Shown piece after piece: positions 46,877 to 55,872 of a stretch of 64,000 nt of DNA. The DNA lies in assembly GCF_900169275.1 (NCBI RefSeq), contig NZ_FXZC01000001.1, positions 434,001 to 498,000 on the forward strand. Reading direction: 5' to 3'. Made by a program: the position numbers and the translations under genes. The notes beneath the pieces were generated by a model. It saw only the letters and a program-made list of their open reading frames with translations. It was not told where the DNA came from and did no database searches. Origin of the DNA: Brevibacterium casei CIP 102111. Its GTDB lineage: Bacteria; Actinomycetota; Actinomycetes; Actinomycetales; Brevibacteriaceae. How positions within the stretch are numbered: position 1 is the first letter of the stretch; each line of letters begins with the position of its first letter.

Positions 46877-47070
46877 CGGGACCGGAACCGAGGTGCTCTG
46901 CGACGACTTCCGAGCCCGGAGCGTGTGAGCGCAGGTGTCCTCCGCGCCGCCGGGCGTCCAGTGGCGTCGCTTCAAGCCGAGTCCGCGCGCTGCCCACCTG
47001 ATTGAGTCGGTTTTCGCCCGAGGAGTCTGTTCCTGAACCGACCGATCGGGCGAGAACCGACTCATTTGCG
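46877..47070 (+). repeat. direct repeat, copy B (hspR 3' end fragment and palindrome)
   Basis: The first 56 bases match the end of hspR with five mismatches and would still read VLCDDFRARSV-stop. After a single extra base, the second block matches 38934-39071, including the inverted repeat GAGTCGGTTTTCGCCCG (47004-47020) with its partner at 47047-47063. The hspR terminator present in copy A is missing. Confidence 0.92.
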
Positions 47071-47118
47071 CCTCCGGCGGGCTTGAGCGGCTTTCTCACG
47101 TCGTCCTCGCAGACGACA

Positions 47119-47165
47119 AGAGGCGTTCCGTCCGAGACCCTGAGGGAATCGGACTGAACGCCTCT
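47119..47165. terminator. bidirectional hairpin between nixA and the LPXTG gene
   Basis: A 17-bp stem with one mismatch (47119-47135 with 47149-47165). Confidence 0.75.
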
Positions 47166-47262
47166 GTCTGTGTCAGCAGCTCAACCGTTCGATCACCGGA
47201 TCGGCCTGGCTAAGGGTGGCCGGTCCGTCTGAGATCGGCTGAGCTGACGATCTCTGCTCGGC

Positions 47263-48597
47263 TCAGATGTCCGAGGGGGAGAGGGCGGCCGACCGGCGAC
47301 GCTTCGTCATGGTGACGACTGCGCCACCGACGAGGAGGAGGGCAGCGCCGGCTGCGAGGCCGCCGAGCTCCATACCGGTGCGGGGGAGGTCTCCACCTCC
47401 GGTGCCGTTGCCATTGCCGCCATCGTCGTTGCCGCCGGCGCCGCCACCGGCGTTGGGGTCGGCCTCGACGGAGAACTTGCCGGTGAGCTTGTCGTCGCCG
47501 CACGTGACGGTGACGCTGTAGTCGCCGGTGTAGGCGTTCGGGTTCGACTTCGAGGTGCCGTAGACGGTGACGTCGGCCTTGCCCTCGTCGTCGGCCTTAA
47601 CGGTCCGGTCGAACGCAGTGACGTTCGTGTTGCCCTCGGGGTTGACGAGGAAGCGGACGTCCTCACCGGGCTCGCAGTTCTCGACGGCGAGCTTGACGCC
47701 CTTCTTCTCGTTGACGAAGTCCTGCGGAGTGACCGACTCCGGGGAGACGATGAGCTTGGCCTCGGCCACCGGCGTCGTCGGATCCTCGGTCGGATCGTCG
47801 GTGGCGTCCTCGGTGACGGTGAACTGGTGGGGATCGGTCGCCTCGCCGGTCTCATCGTCGGTGAATACGACGGCGTACTTGCCGGGCTTCACCGATTCGG
47901 GCGCGACGAGGGTGCCCGTGATCTTGCCGTTCTCGTCAGCCTTGAGCGGCTCGTCGGCCTGCGTGCCGGACTGGGCCTTCGCCTGGTTTGGCAGCTGACC
48001 GCCGGAGATCGTCACGGTTCCGCCGGGGGTGAAGCCCTCGCCGGAGAACTTGAGACCGTCGGTGCTGATCTCGGCGACCGAGATCGTGTCGGTCGCGAGC
48101 GTGACCTTGGGATCGACGACCGGTGCGGTCGGCTCTTCGGTCTCATCCTCGACGACGGTGAACGAGGCGGCGATGTCCTGGGTCTCTTCGCCGCGCTTGA
48201 CCGTGACGGTGAAGTCGACAGTACCGGTCGGAATCTTGGAGGCGTCCTTTGCCGCGCTGAAGATGTTGTACGACATGGTGTCGCCCTTGGCCTCGCCCGC
48301 GTCTCCCGTGAGCGAATCCGAGACCTTGTCACCGGCTTCGAGGCCGGTCACCGTGACGACAACGCCCTTGTCCTCGTTGTTGAGGTCGGTCTGCGAGATC
48401 TCCTGCGGTGACACGGACACCTGCGCCGCAAGCTTCTGGGCGTCGGCGCCGCTGTCGGCAGGCTGTCCGCCGTCAGAGGGGGCCTAAACTCCGGTGCGAG
48501 CGAACGCGTCGCCTCCACTCGGAGCGGCGATGACCGGGGATGCGGCGAGGCCGGTGATGGCGAGGGCCACCACAGGCGCGAGCGCGAGCTTCTTCAT
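47263..48597 (-). pseudogene. LPXTG cell-wall surface protein interrupted by an in-frame amber codon
   Basis: One frame runs from the ATG at 48597 to 47263 (445 codons) apart from a TAG at 48484-48486, codon 38. Before it is a signal peptide, MKKLALAPVVALAITGLAA, ending SPVIAAPSG. After it comes a Pro/Thr/Asp-rich series of beta-type repeats (each opening like LIVSPESVTPQDFVNEKKG), a Cys-containing module shared with the two neighbours, and the sorting signal LPRTG, a hydrophobic helix and a KRRR stop-transfer. A GTG at 48420 could restart translation but without a signal peptide. Either a pseudogene, a read-through gene or a sequencing error. Confidence 0.82.
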
Positions 48598-48733
48598 TGT
48601 GTTCCTTCGGGGACGAGGGGGTGGAGCGATTCCGAAAGTAACAGTAATGAAACATTCACGACGCACATAGTTTAGAACGTTTTGGTCAGCCCTTTTCGAG
48701 CAATCCCGCTTCGGCAAGGAGCCCGACCCCGGC

Positions 48734-48775
48734 GCGACCCGTCTTCCGCGACCCGTCTACCGCGACCCGTCTTCT
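48734..48775. repeat. three 14-base tandem repeats (GCGACCCGTCTTCC)
   Basis: Units at 48734, 48748 and 48762 with one or two changes, upstream of the DUF1206 promoter and of the surface-protein gene in the other direction. Confidence 0.8.
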
Positions 48776-48808
48776 GAGACTGCAACACGCCTTATGAGAC
48801 AACAGCCC

Positions 48809-48836
48809 TTGACTCCGAGGCCGTCGGTGTTTAACT
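48809..48836 (+). promoter_or_regulatory. promoter of the DUF1206 gene (leaderless)
   Basis: TTGACT (48809-48814), 16-base spacer, TTAACT (48831-48836), then seven bases to the ATG and no Shine-Dalgarno. Confidence 0.7.
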
Positions 48837-48843
48837 GAGTGCT

Positions 48844-49716
48844 ATGACTGGAGACTCAACGATCAAGAAGGCCGCTGACAAGGCCGATGATGCGGCGACC
48901 AGCGCCGCGGACAGCAAGTGGTTCGAACGCGCGGCCCGAGTCGGCTTCGTCGCCAACGGACTCGTCCACATCATCCTCGGAGCCACCTCGGTGGGACTGG
49001 CGCTGGGGCGCGGGGGAGAGGCCGAGCAGTCCGGCGCGATGCAGCAGATGGCCGCCCAGCCGTTCGGCATGGTTCTGCTGTGGCTGTGCATGCTCGGCTG
49101 TGCGCTGTTGGCACTGTGGAACCTCATCAACGCCTTCTTCGGCACCGCGTCGCTGCGCGGCCATGGCTCGAGCGACCCGCGGGACAAGGACGGCCGGAGC
49201 AACTGGAAGGAGTTCGTCCTCGCGATCGCCCAGGGCATCGCGTACGCGGCAGTGGCCGTGCTGTTCGGAAAGTTCGCCTTCGGACAGGGTTCGGACTCCG
49301 GGCAGTCCTCGTCGCAGGCGAGCTCGACGCTTGCGCAGGCGCCGGGCGGCATCCTCCTGCTCATCCTCATCGGTGCCGTCATCGCCATCATCGGCATCGT
49401 CTTCTGCGTCAACGGCATCCGTCGGAAGTGGAAGGACGACGTCCGCCCGCCGAGGTCGCGCGGCGTCGGCAAGCTGCTGACGGTGACCGGCGTGGTCGGC
49501 TACCTCGGCAAGGGCGCGACCCTGCTCGCGGTCGGCATCCTCGTCATCGTCTCCGGCGTGGCCGGAGACCCGGAGAAGTCGACCGGTGTCGACGGGGCTC
49601 TCAAGGCGATGCGCGATCAGCCCTTCGGCAGCATCCTGCTGCTGTGTGTGGGCGTCGGGCTCGTCCTCTACGGCGTCTTCCTCTTCCTTCGCGCGCGATA
49701 TGACAAGATGGATTGA
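48844..49716 (+). CDS. DUF1206 family membrane protein
   Basis: A 290-residue membrane protein with six helices in three pairs, each repeat holding a pattern like ARVGFVANGLVHIILG, IAQGIAYAAVAVLFG or GVVGYLGKGATLLAVGI followed by a charged loop. That triple repeat defines DUF1206, an actinobacteria-rich family with no assigned role. Its start is set by the -10 box seven bases upstream. Followed by a lipid kinase gene 104 bases away on the same strand. Confidence 0.88.
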   Translation: MTGDSTIKKAADKADDAATSAADSKWFERAARVGFVANGLVHIILGATSVGLALGRGGEAEQSGAMQQMAAQPFGMVLLWLCMLGCALLALWNLINAFFGTASLRGHGSSDPRDKDGRSNWKEFVLAIAQGIAYAAVAVLFGKFAFGQGSDSGQSSSQASSTLAQAPGGILLLILIGAVIAIIGIVFCVNGIRRKWKDDVRPPRSRGVGKLLTVTGVVGYLGKGATLLAVGILVIVSGVAGDPEKSTGVDGALKAMRDQPFGSILLLCVGVGLVLYGVFLFLRARYDKMD

Positions 49717-49820
49717 GCCGTCGGCGATTCCGAGAGCGGGACTGACCATGTCCTGCCCTCGGTCACCGCACGCCCGCACGATACGACCTGCAACGCACCG
49801 CTGAGAGGGAAGGTTCTGGA

Positions 49821-50753
49821 ATGGCTGGAAGACGGATCGGCATCGTTTGGAATCCCGCGAAGACTGAGAAGGACGACCTGGTGGCGGCGTTGCCGGACGA
49901 TCCAGACCTCTCGGTCTCCTGGTACGAGACTGAGGAGGACGACCCCGGCAAGTCAGCGGCGGAGCAGGCCATCGCCGATGGCGCCGAGGTGGTCATCGCC
50001 GCCGGCGGCGACGGCACCGTCCGTGCAGTGGCCGGCCACCTCGCCGAGACCGGGGCGAACGTCGACCTCGGCATCGTGCCGCTGGGCACCGGCAACCTGC
50101 TCGCCCGCAATCTCGAGGTGCCGCTCAACGATCTGGAAGCCGCGATGGACCGGGCGATCACGGGCACCCCGCAGAGCATCGACATGGGCTGGGTCGAGAT
50201 CACCCTCCCCGACGGCAACGAGCACCAGCCCTTCGTCGTCATGGCCGGCTTCGGCATTGACGCCCACATGATCACCGAGACCAACGACGACCTCAAGGAC
50301 AAGGCGGGCTGGCTCGCCTACGTCGAGTCGCTCGGCCGCGCCGTCTCTGCCAGCGACGTCATGGAGATCAAGCTCTCCCGCCCGGGCGAGCAGATCGACG
50401 ACGAGTCGGCACACACCCTCATCGTCGGCAACTGCGGCACCCTCCAGGGAGGCATCACCCTGCTGCCCGACGCGGATCCCGCCGACGGCGAGCTCGACGT
50501 CCTCGTCCTCAAGGCCGACGGGGTCACCGGCTGGCTCGACACGATGAAGAACATGGTCTGGGACAACGGTCTGCGCCGGATGATGTCGAAGGACGACTCC
50601 GCCCAGAGCAGCGACACCGCGATCCATCAGCGCGTGACCTCGCTGACCATCGAACTTGAGAAGCCCCGGGTCGTCGAGGTCGACGGCGACGAGCTCGGCG
50701 AGACGGAGAGGATCGAGGTGAGCATCGCCCCGTCCGCCCTGCGGGTGCGCTGA
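49821..50753 (+). CDS. diacylglycerol kinase-family lipid kinase
   Basis: A 310-residue lipid kinase. IAAGGDGTVRAVAGHL is the ATP-binding glycine motif; LGIVPLGTGNLLARNL and GFGIDAHM follow in the normal order, and the end EVDGDE is typical. GAGGGAAGG precedes the ATG. It phosphorylates diacylglycerol or a related lipid at the membrane. A second, longer paralogue lies at 54674-55789. Confidence 0.9.
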   Translation: MAGRRIGIVWNPAKTEKDDLVAALPDDPDLSVSWYETEEDDPGKSAAEQAIADGAEVVIAAGGDGTVRAVAGHLAETGANVDLGIVPLGTGNLLARNLEVPLNDLEAAMDRAITGTPQSIDMGWVEITLPDGNEHQPFVVMAGFGIDAHMITETNDDLKDKAGWLAYVESLGRAVSASDVMEIKLSRPGEQIDDESAHTLIVGNCGTLQGGITLLPDADPADGELDVLVLKADGVTGWLDTMKNMVWDNGLRRMMSKDDSAQSSDTAIHQRVTSLTIELEKPRVVEVDGDELGETERIEVSIAPSALRVR

Positions 50754-50832
50754 GCAACCGCACCCCCGCCGAGGCGATCGTCCCTTGAGCCGGTCCCGGC
50801 CTCGCCGAGGCGGTGGCTCCGATCCCGGATGT

Positions 50833-50866
50833 GACTGTGGCCCCGACAGAAGTCGGGGCCACAGTC
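50833..50866. terminator. 15-bp perfect hairpin between convergent genes
   Basis: 50833-50847 and 50852-50866 pair fully around AGAA, between the lipid kinase and the LPXTG gene. Confidence 0.88.
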
Positions 50867-50885
50867 GTGTGTCGGAGTGGAGCGA

Positions 50886-52340
50886 TCAGAGCTCGGTCGG
50901 AGCCTGTCCGGCCTTCGCCCGACGCATGGTCATCGCCACGGCGACGCCGCCGACGAGGAGGAGCGCGAGTCCGCCGGTGAGCCCACCGAAGTCGGCGCCC
51001 GTGCGCGGCAGCTGGCTTCCGCTGTCGTTCCCGGTTCCCGTGGTCCCGCCGGCGTTCGCGCCGGAGGTCACGGAGAACTCACCCGTGAGCGTGTCATCGC
51101 CGCAGGTCGCCGTCACCGAGTAGTCGCCCACGTAGGCCTGGGTCCGCGAGGAGGTGCCGAAGACGTTCACCGAGGCGGTGCCGGTCTCATCGGCGGTGAG
51201 TGTCTGGTCGAACGCGGTGACGTCCGAATTGCCCTTGGGGGTGACGACGAAGCGGACGTCGGATCCCGGTGTGCAGTCGCTGACGGTCAGGGTCACGCCT
51301 TTGTCCTTGTTCGCGAAGTCGCTCGCGTCGATCGTCTTCGGGGACACGGTCAGGGAGGCCTGAGCCTGATCGGCGGTGAGCGTGAACTCAGCCATGGAGA
51401 ACTGCAGTTCACCGTCGGCGAAGAGGAAGTACTCGCCAGGTGCGATGTCATTCGTTTCGGTCGCCCGGATGACGCCGGAGACGACGCCGTCCTGCGAGAC
51501 CTCGACGCTGTCATCGATGTAGATGATCTCGTCGGTCCCGTTCTTCGCGGCGACGGCAAACACCGTCTCGCCCGGGATGAACCCCTTACCCGAGTAGGCG
51601 ATGCCCTTCCTCTTGAACTCCGAGACGCTCATCGAATCGGTGGCCAGCGAGAGCTCGCCTTCCTGGAATTCCTCGTAGTCCTCCTCGGTGATCGTGAAGC
51701 GTCCCGGGAACTCCTGCGGCTCCTGATCCGCACGCTCGACGGTGACGGCGAAGTCGACGACCTGTGCTTCAACGATCTCCTCGGCATCATCGAAGTACTC
51801 GAATTCGACCGTGGAGCCCTTGGCCGTCTTCGTCTCGCCGGTGAGCGAATTCGTCACGACGTCGTCCTTCTCGAGCCCGGAGACGGTGATGGTGACTCCG
51901 TCCTCCCAGAAGTCGAAGATGTCGACGGTGCTCGGGTCGACCGTGACGGTGGCCTCGATCGGCGCCGAGGCGGGAGCGGTCTCCTCTTCGGCCTCGTCCG
52001 TCGTTGCATCGGCGGCAGGGGTCTCGTCCTCTGCCGGTGACGGTGCGTCCGGGGTCTCGGTTGCCGGGGCGTCATCGCCCGAGCTCGATCCCTCCGAGGG
52101 AGTCGGGTCCTCTGCCGGAGCGGGTTCGGCCGGAGCGGGGTCATCGGTGGACGCTGCATCGTCAGCTGCCGCGGCGTCGTCAGTCGCCTCGGCGGTCTCA
52201 GGGTTCTCAGCGGCCACGCCCGCTGCGGCGGGAGCGGAGTAGGCGCTGTCTGCGGCGGCGGTGTCGGCGAGAGCAGGCGTCGCGCCGAGTCCGGCGATCG
52301 CCAGGGCGAGCGCGGGGATGAGCGCAAGTTTCTTGGGCAT
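50886..52340 (-). CDS. LPXTG cell-wall anchored protein
   Basis: A 484-residue secreted protein: signal peptide MPKKLALIPALALAIAGLG (cleavage after ALA near residue 25), an Ala/Pro/Asp/Glu-rich disordered region (26-127), two beta-type domains (about 128-320), a Cys-containing module (328-425) with DCTPGSDVRF and TCGDDTLTGEF (Cys356 and Cys413, likely a disulphide), a Gly/Thr linker, and the sorting signal LPRTG (444-448), hydrophobic helix and MRRAK tail. An ATG 36 bases upstream would spoil the signal peptide. A sortase is not in the window. Function unknown, likely adhesion or matrix. Confidence 0.88.
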   Translation of the reverse strand: MPKKLALIPALALAIAGLGATPALADTAAADSAYSAPAAAGVAAENPETAEATDDAAAADDAASTDDPAPAEPAPAEDPTPSEGSSSGDDAPATETPDAPSPAEDETPAADATTDEAEEETAPASAPIEATVTVDPSTVDIFDFWEDGVTITVSGLEKDDVVTNSLTGETKTAKGSTVEFEYFDDAEEIVEAQVVDFAVTVERADQEPQEFPGRFTITEEDYEEFQEGELSLATDSMSVSEFKRKGIAYSGKGFIPGETVFAVAAKNGTDEIIYIDDSVEVSQDGVVSGVIRATETNDIAPGEYFLFADGELQFSMAEFTLTADQAQASLTVSPKTIDASDFANKDKGVTLTVSDCTPGSDVRFVVTPKGNSDVTAFDQTLTADETGTASVNVFGTSSRTQAYVGDYSVTATCGDDTLTGEFSVTSGANAGGTTGTGNDSGSQLPRTGADFGGLTGGLALLLVGGVAVAMTMRRAKAGQAPTEL

Positions 52341-52445
52341 GGAAGGAGGCGGTCCTCTCAGGGGATTGTCAGACAACTACAGAAGCATATCCGGGCGGAT
52401 AAGCCGTTTCTGTCACGGACTGATCACGTTTTCCGGACATGCGAG

Positions 52446-52477
52446 AGGGCCGGGAGTTCGATCGAACTCCCGGCCCT
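52446..52477. terminator. 32-base perfect palindrome
   Basis: 52446-52461 is the exact complement of 52462-52477. It lies just past the next LPXTG gene (minus strand) and probably ends its transcript. Confidence 0.8.
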
Positions 52478-52551
52478 TGTGTCGCGTCCGCCGTTCCGGT
52501 GCAGGCTGGCTTCCCTCAGGCTCTGCCTGTCCCGTCCGGTGGATCAGTGCT

Positions 52552-54438
52552 TCAGATGTACGACGGAGAGAAGTCGCCCTTCTTCCGGCGCATCGTGATC
52601 GTCACCGCGGCACCGCCGACGAGCAGGAGGAGTGCGCCTGCGGCGAGGCCGTCGAGTTCGACACCCGTGCGGGGCAGGTAGCTTCCGCTGCCGCTGCCGC
52701 CGTCGTTGCCCCCGGCACCGCTGCCGTTGTCACCGCCGCCGTCGCCTCCGCCGGCGTTGGACCCGGCCGTGACCTTGAACGATCCCTTGAGCGAGTCATC
52801 GCCGCAGGTCGCCGTGACCGAGTAGGAGCCGACATACGCCGAGGCGTTCGATGAGGTTCCGAAGACCCGGACCCAGGCCTTGCCGTCCTTGTCGGCTTTG
52901 ACCGTTCGGTCGTAGGCGGTCACTCGCGAGTTGCCATCGGCGGTGACCATGAACCGGACATCCGAGCCGGGCTTGCAGTCCTTGACCGAGAGCTTGACGC
53001 CCTTCTTCTCGTTGATGAAGTCAGCGGCCTCGATCGACTTCGGAGTGATCGTCAGGGACGCCTCGGCGGGAGCTTCGGTCTTGTCGTCGATGACGGTGAT
53101 CTCGCCCTTGAGCTCCTGCGACTCGGTGCCTTCGCGGTCGATCGTCACGGTGAAGGGAACCTTGCCCGGCTCGAGATTGTCGGGGTTGCCCTTGTAGTAG
53201 AGCGTGAAGGTGTAGTCGCCGTCCTCGGTCGCGGTCTTCGTCTCGCCGGTGAGGGAGTCGGTGATCTGGTCGCCTTCCTTGACGCCGGAGACGGTGACCT
53301 TGACGCCCTTGTCCCTGTTTGCGAGGTCCTCGGCCGTGATCTCCTTGGGGTCGACCGTGAGGGACGCGTCGATCGGGTCGACGGCGTCGTCATCGACCAC
53401 GGTGATCTCGCCCTTGAGTTCCTTCGACTCGGTGCCTTCGCGCTCGATCGTCACGGTGAACGGGACTGTGCCCGGATCGAGATTGTCCGGGTTGCCCTTG
53501 TAGTAGATCGTGAAGGTGTAGTCGCCGTCCTTGGTCGCGGTCTTCGGCTTTTCGGTCAGGTCGTCGGTGATCGTGTCGCCTTCCTTGACCCCGGAGACGG
53601 TGACCTTGACGCCCTTCTCCTCGTTCGCGAGGTCCTCGGCGGTGATCTCCTTGGGGTCGACCGTGAGGGTTGCTTCGATCGGCTCGACTGGTTGGTCATC
53701 GACGGCCTTGACGTTGACCGTGCCCGAAAGCGTCTCAATCCCGGCGGCGCCCTGGTAGTCGATCGTGAATGGAAGCGGGCCGTCCTCGAGGTCTTCGGCG
53801 TTGCCGTCGTAGAAGAGATTCAGCGTCGCGGTCGAGCCTGCGGCTTCGACGGAGTCACCGGCGAGCCCGTTGAGCGGGGTGAGGAGATCACCGGTCTCGA
53901 GGCCTGTGACCGTGACGGTGACGCCCTTGGAGGGGTCAGCAAGATCCTCGGCTGCGATCTCGCCCTGGGGGACGACGAGCACAGGATCGGCCTGCTGTTC
54001 GGGCGCCTCTTCGGTGGGATCGTCAGTGGGTTCCTCCGAGGGCTCGGTCGAGGGCGACGGTGAGGAAGACGGCGTCGGCGCAGGCGGAGGAGTGGTCTCC
54101 TTCTTCGCCGGTTCAGGAGCCGACTTCTTCGCGTCGTCCTTCTCCTCCGCGGCCTCCTTGGCCTTCTTCTCCTCGGCAGCCTTCTCGTCCGCCTTCTTCT
54201 TGGCAGCCGCCTTGGCGTCGGCCTTCTTCTTGGCCTCGGCCTTCTCTTCGGCTTCCTTCTTCTCCGCGGCCTTCTTGGCGGCGGCTTCCTTCTCGGCCTT
54301 CTCCTTCTCCGCCTTCTCCTGCTCAGCGGCCTTGGCTTCAGCCGACTGAGTCGAAGGGGTTTCGGCGGCGGCGACCGGTGCGGCGACGAGTCCGGTGAAC
54401 GCGAGGGCGACAGCCGGCGCGAGGATGATCTTCTTCAT
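52552..54438 (-). CDS. LPXTG surface protein with Lys/Ala/Glu coiled coil and 102-residue tandem repeats
   Basis: A 628-residue secreted protein. Signal peptide (1-25), a highly charged Lys/Ala/Glu segment (33-105) predicted as a long coiled coil, a Pro/Ser/Thr-rich region (107-148), a degenerate beta repeat (150-253), two near-identical 102-residue repeats (255-356 and 357-458), the Cys-containing module shared with its neighbours (459-560), a Gly/Asp linker and LPRTG (588-592) with hydrophobic helix and MRRKK. The repeats, the last of three in tandem with an older copy, suggest recent duplication. Probably spans and decorates the wall. Confidence 0.88.
   Translation of the reverse strand: MKKIILAPAVALAFTGLVAAPVAAAETPSTQSAEAKAAEQEKAEKEKAEKEAAAKKAAEKKEAEEKAEAKKKADAKAAAKKKADEKAAEEKKAKEAAEEKDDAKKSAPEPAKKETTPPPAPTPSSSPSPSTEPSEEPTDDPTEEAPEQQADPVLVVPQGEIAAEDLADPSKGVTVTVTGLETGDLLTPLNGLAGDSVEAAGSTATLNLFYDGNAEDLEDGPLPFTIDYQGAAGIETLSGTVNVKAVDDQPVEPIEATLTVDPKEITAEDLANEEKGVKVTVSGVKEGDTITDDLTEKPKTATKDGDYTFTIYYKGNPDNLDPGTVPFTVTIEREGTESKELKGEITVVDDDAVDPIDASLTVDPKEITAEDLANRDKGVKVTVSGVKEGDQITDSLTGETKTATEDGDYTFTLYYKGNPDNLEPGKVPFTVTIDREGTESQELKGEITVIDDKTEAPAEASLTITPKSIEAADFINEKKGVKLSVKDCKPGSDVRFMVTADGNSRVTAYDRTVKADKDGKAWVRVFGTSSNASAYVGSYSVTATCGDDSLKGSFKVTAGSNAGGGDGGGDNGSGAGGNDGGSGSGSYLPRTGVELDGLAAGALLLLVGGAAVTITMRRKKGDFSPSYI
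53065..53676 (-). repeat. tandem duplication of a 306-base unit in the LPXTG gene
   Basis: Two in-frame copies, 53371-53676 and 53065-53370, encode repeats starting with TLTVDPKEITAEDLAN or SLTVDPKEITAEDLAN and about 85 percent alike by eye. Confidence 0.85.
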
Positions 54439-54673
54439 TGGAGTGCCTTCTATCTATATGTGAGGGGGTGCACATCTGGAAGTCATCCTAGGTACAGGGA
54501 ATTATCAGAACTATTTTTGTAACTTTTGTTCGAGTGGCATTCCGGTAACACTTTGGTGAATGCCGTCACATGTTCGCGACCATCCCGTGACCTACCGGCG
54601 GGTAGTGTCGACCCACAGGTGACGCGCCGCCGGCAACGCCCGCCGACCCGCCTCACTTCTCGGTCGGCCCGCC

Positions 54674-55789
54674 TCACACGGGCCAGACTTCGGCCCTGAT
54701 CTCCTTGCGCTGATCGGTCGTCGGCACCTTGACGGTGATCGCCGACGGCAGGATCCCCATCGCGAGGTACTTCGTCGTGCCCGCGGGGTCCCCGTCGAGC
54801 TGGACCTCGAGTTCGTCACGGGATTCGATGACGACGTTGTGGCACTTGCGGATGTCGGTGTGCAGGCCGTTGCGGGTCTTGCGGCCGATGATCGAGGCGG
54901 CGACACCCACCCATTGGCCGAGGTTCTTCGGGCTGACGACGAGGACGTCGAGGAGGCCGTCGTCGATGACCGCCTCGGGCAGCAGCTGGATCCCGCCCTG
55001 GAGCTTGCCGCAGTTGCCGCCGATGACGGACCGCACCCGTGCCGAGACCCGATAGTCGTCGTCATAGGTGATCTTGACATGGCTCGGGCGCCCCACCAGC
55101 GTGCGCGAACCGGCTTCGAGGTACGCAAGCCAGCCGAGCCTGCTCTTCGCGTTCGCGGTGGTCTTGGCCATCACCTCGGCGTCGAAGCCGAGCCCGGTCA
55201 TGACCATGAACACGTGACGGTCCCCGCCCCTGCTGATCTGCGCCACCCCGACGTCGACGTCGCGGTTGCGGCCCCACAGGGCGATCCGGATCGCCCATTC
55301 GGGTTTGTCGAGCACGAGGTCGAGGTTGCGGGCGAGGAGATTCCCCGTGCCCATCGGGATGATCCCCATGGGTGTCGCCGTTCCGGTGAGCGCCGAGGCG
55401 ACCGCGCGGATCGTGCCGTCCCCGCCGGCGGCGATGACGACGTCGACCCCGGCTTCGAGGGCCTCGTTGGCGGCCCCTTCTCCGGCGTCCTCGAGGGTGG
55501 TCTCGAAGATGAGCGGGGGAGCCCACCCCTCGAACCGGCAGATCGCCTTCGCCGTCGCCGCGATGTTCTTCGCATTGGCCTTCGTCGGATTGATGACGAG
55601 GGCTGCCCGGTAGCGGTCTGCCGGCACTTCCTCCATGCCGGCAGGGGCATGGTTGTTCGAGAAGCGATGAAGGCGGCGCAGGACCCGGCGTCCGCCGTTG
55701 CGGGCGCCGAGGAGATAGGCGGCGACGACGGTGACGAGGAACCCTGGGATGAGCAGCCACAGGATGGCGGGGTCCAGGTCAAGGGTCAT
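54674..55789 (-). CDS. diacylglycerol kinase-family lipid kinase with N-terminal membrane helix
   Basis: A 371-residue paralogue of the kinase at 49821. It has an N-terminal membrane anchor (ILWLLIPGFLVTVVAAYLLGA, 9-29), then INPTKANAKNI, IAAGGDGTIRAVASAL, MGIIPMGTGNLLARNLD and TGLGFDAEVM, the family's catalytic core, and GNCGKLQGGIQLLPEA. Longer than the other by the anchor. Its exact lipid substrate is open. Confidence 0.9.
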   Translation of the reverse strand: MTLDLDPAILWLLIPGFLVTVVAAYLLGARNGGRRVLRRLHRFSNNHAPAGMEEVPADRYRAALVINPTKANAKNIAATAKAICRFEGWAPPLIFETTLEDAGEGAANEALEAGVDVVIAAGGDGTIRAVASALTGTATPMGIIPMGTGNLLARNLDLVLDKPEWAIRIALWGRNRDVDVGVAQISRGGDRHVFMVMTGLGFDAEVMAKTTANAKSRLGWLAYLEAGSRTLVGRPSHVKITYDDDYRVSARVRSVIGGNCGKLQGGIQLLPEAVIDDGLLDVLVVSPKNLGQWVGVAASIIGRKTRNGLHTDIRKCHNVVIESRDELEVQLDGDPAGTTKYLAMGILPSAITVKVPTTDQRKEIRAEVWPV

Positions 55790-55860
55790 GGCACAAATTT
55801 ACTCCGGTGCACCTGAGTGGAGGCCGAACGGTCGAAATGTCGAAATGACTGCGCGCCCGT

Positions 55861-55866
55861 TAAGCT
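55861..55866 (+). promoter_or_regulatory. -10 box of serS (leaderless)
   Basis: TAAGCT six bases before the GTG start; no Shine-Dalgarno. Confidence 0.5.
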
Positions 55867-55872
55867 GAGACG

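Noticed and set aside
47263..48420. GTG at 48420 as the true start of the first LPXTG protein
   Set aside because: It would remove the signal peptide needed for a sortase substrate; the frame upstream is perfectly continuous apart from one TAG.
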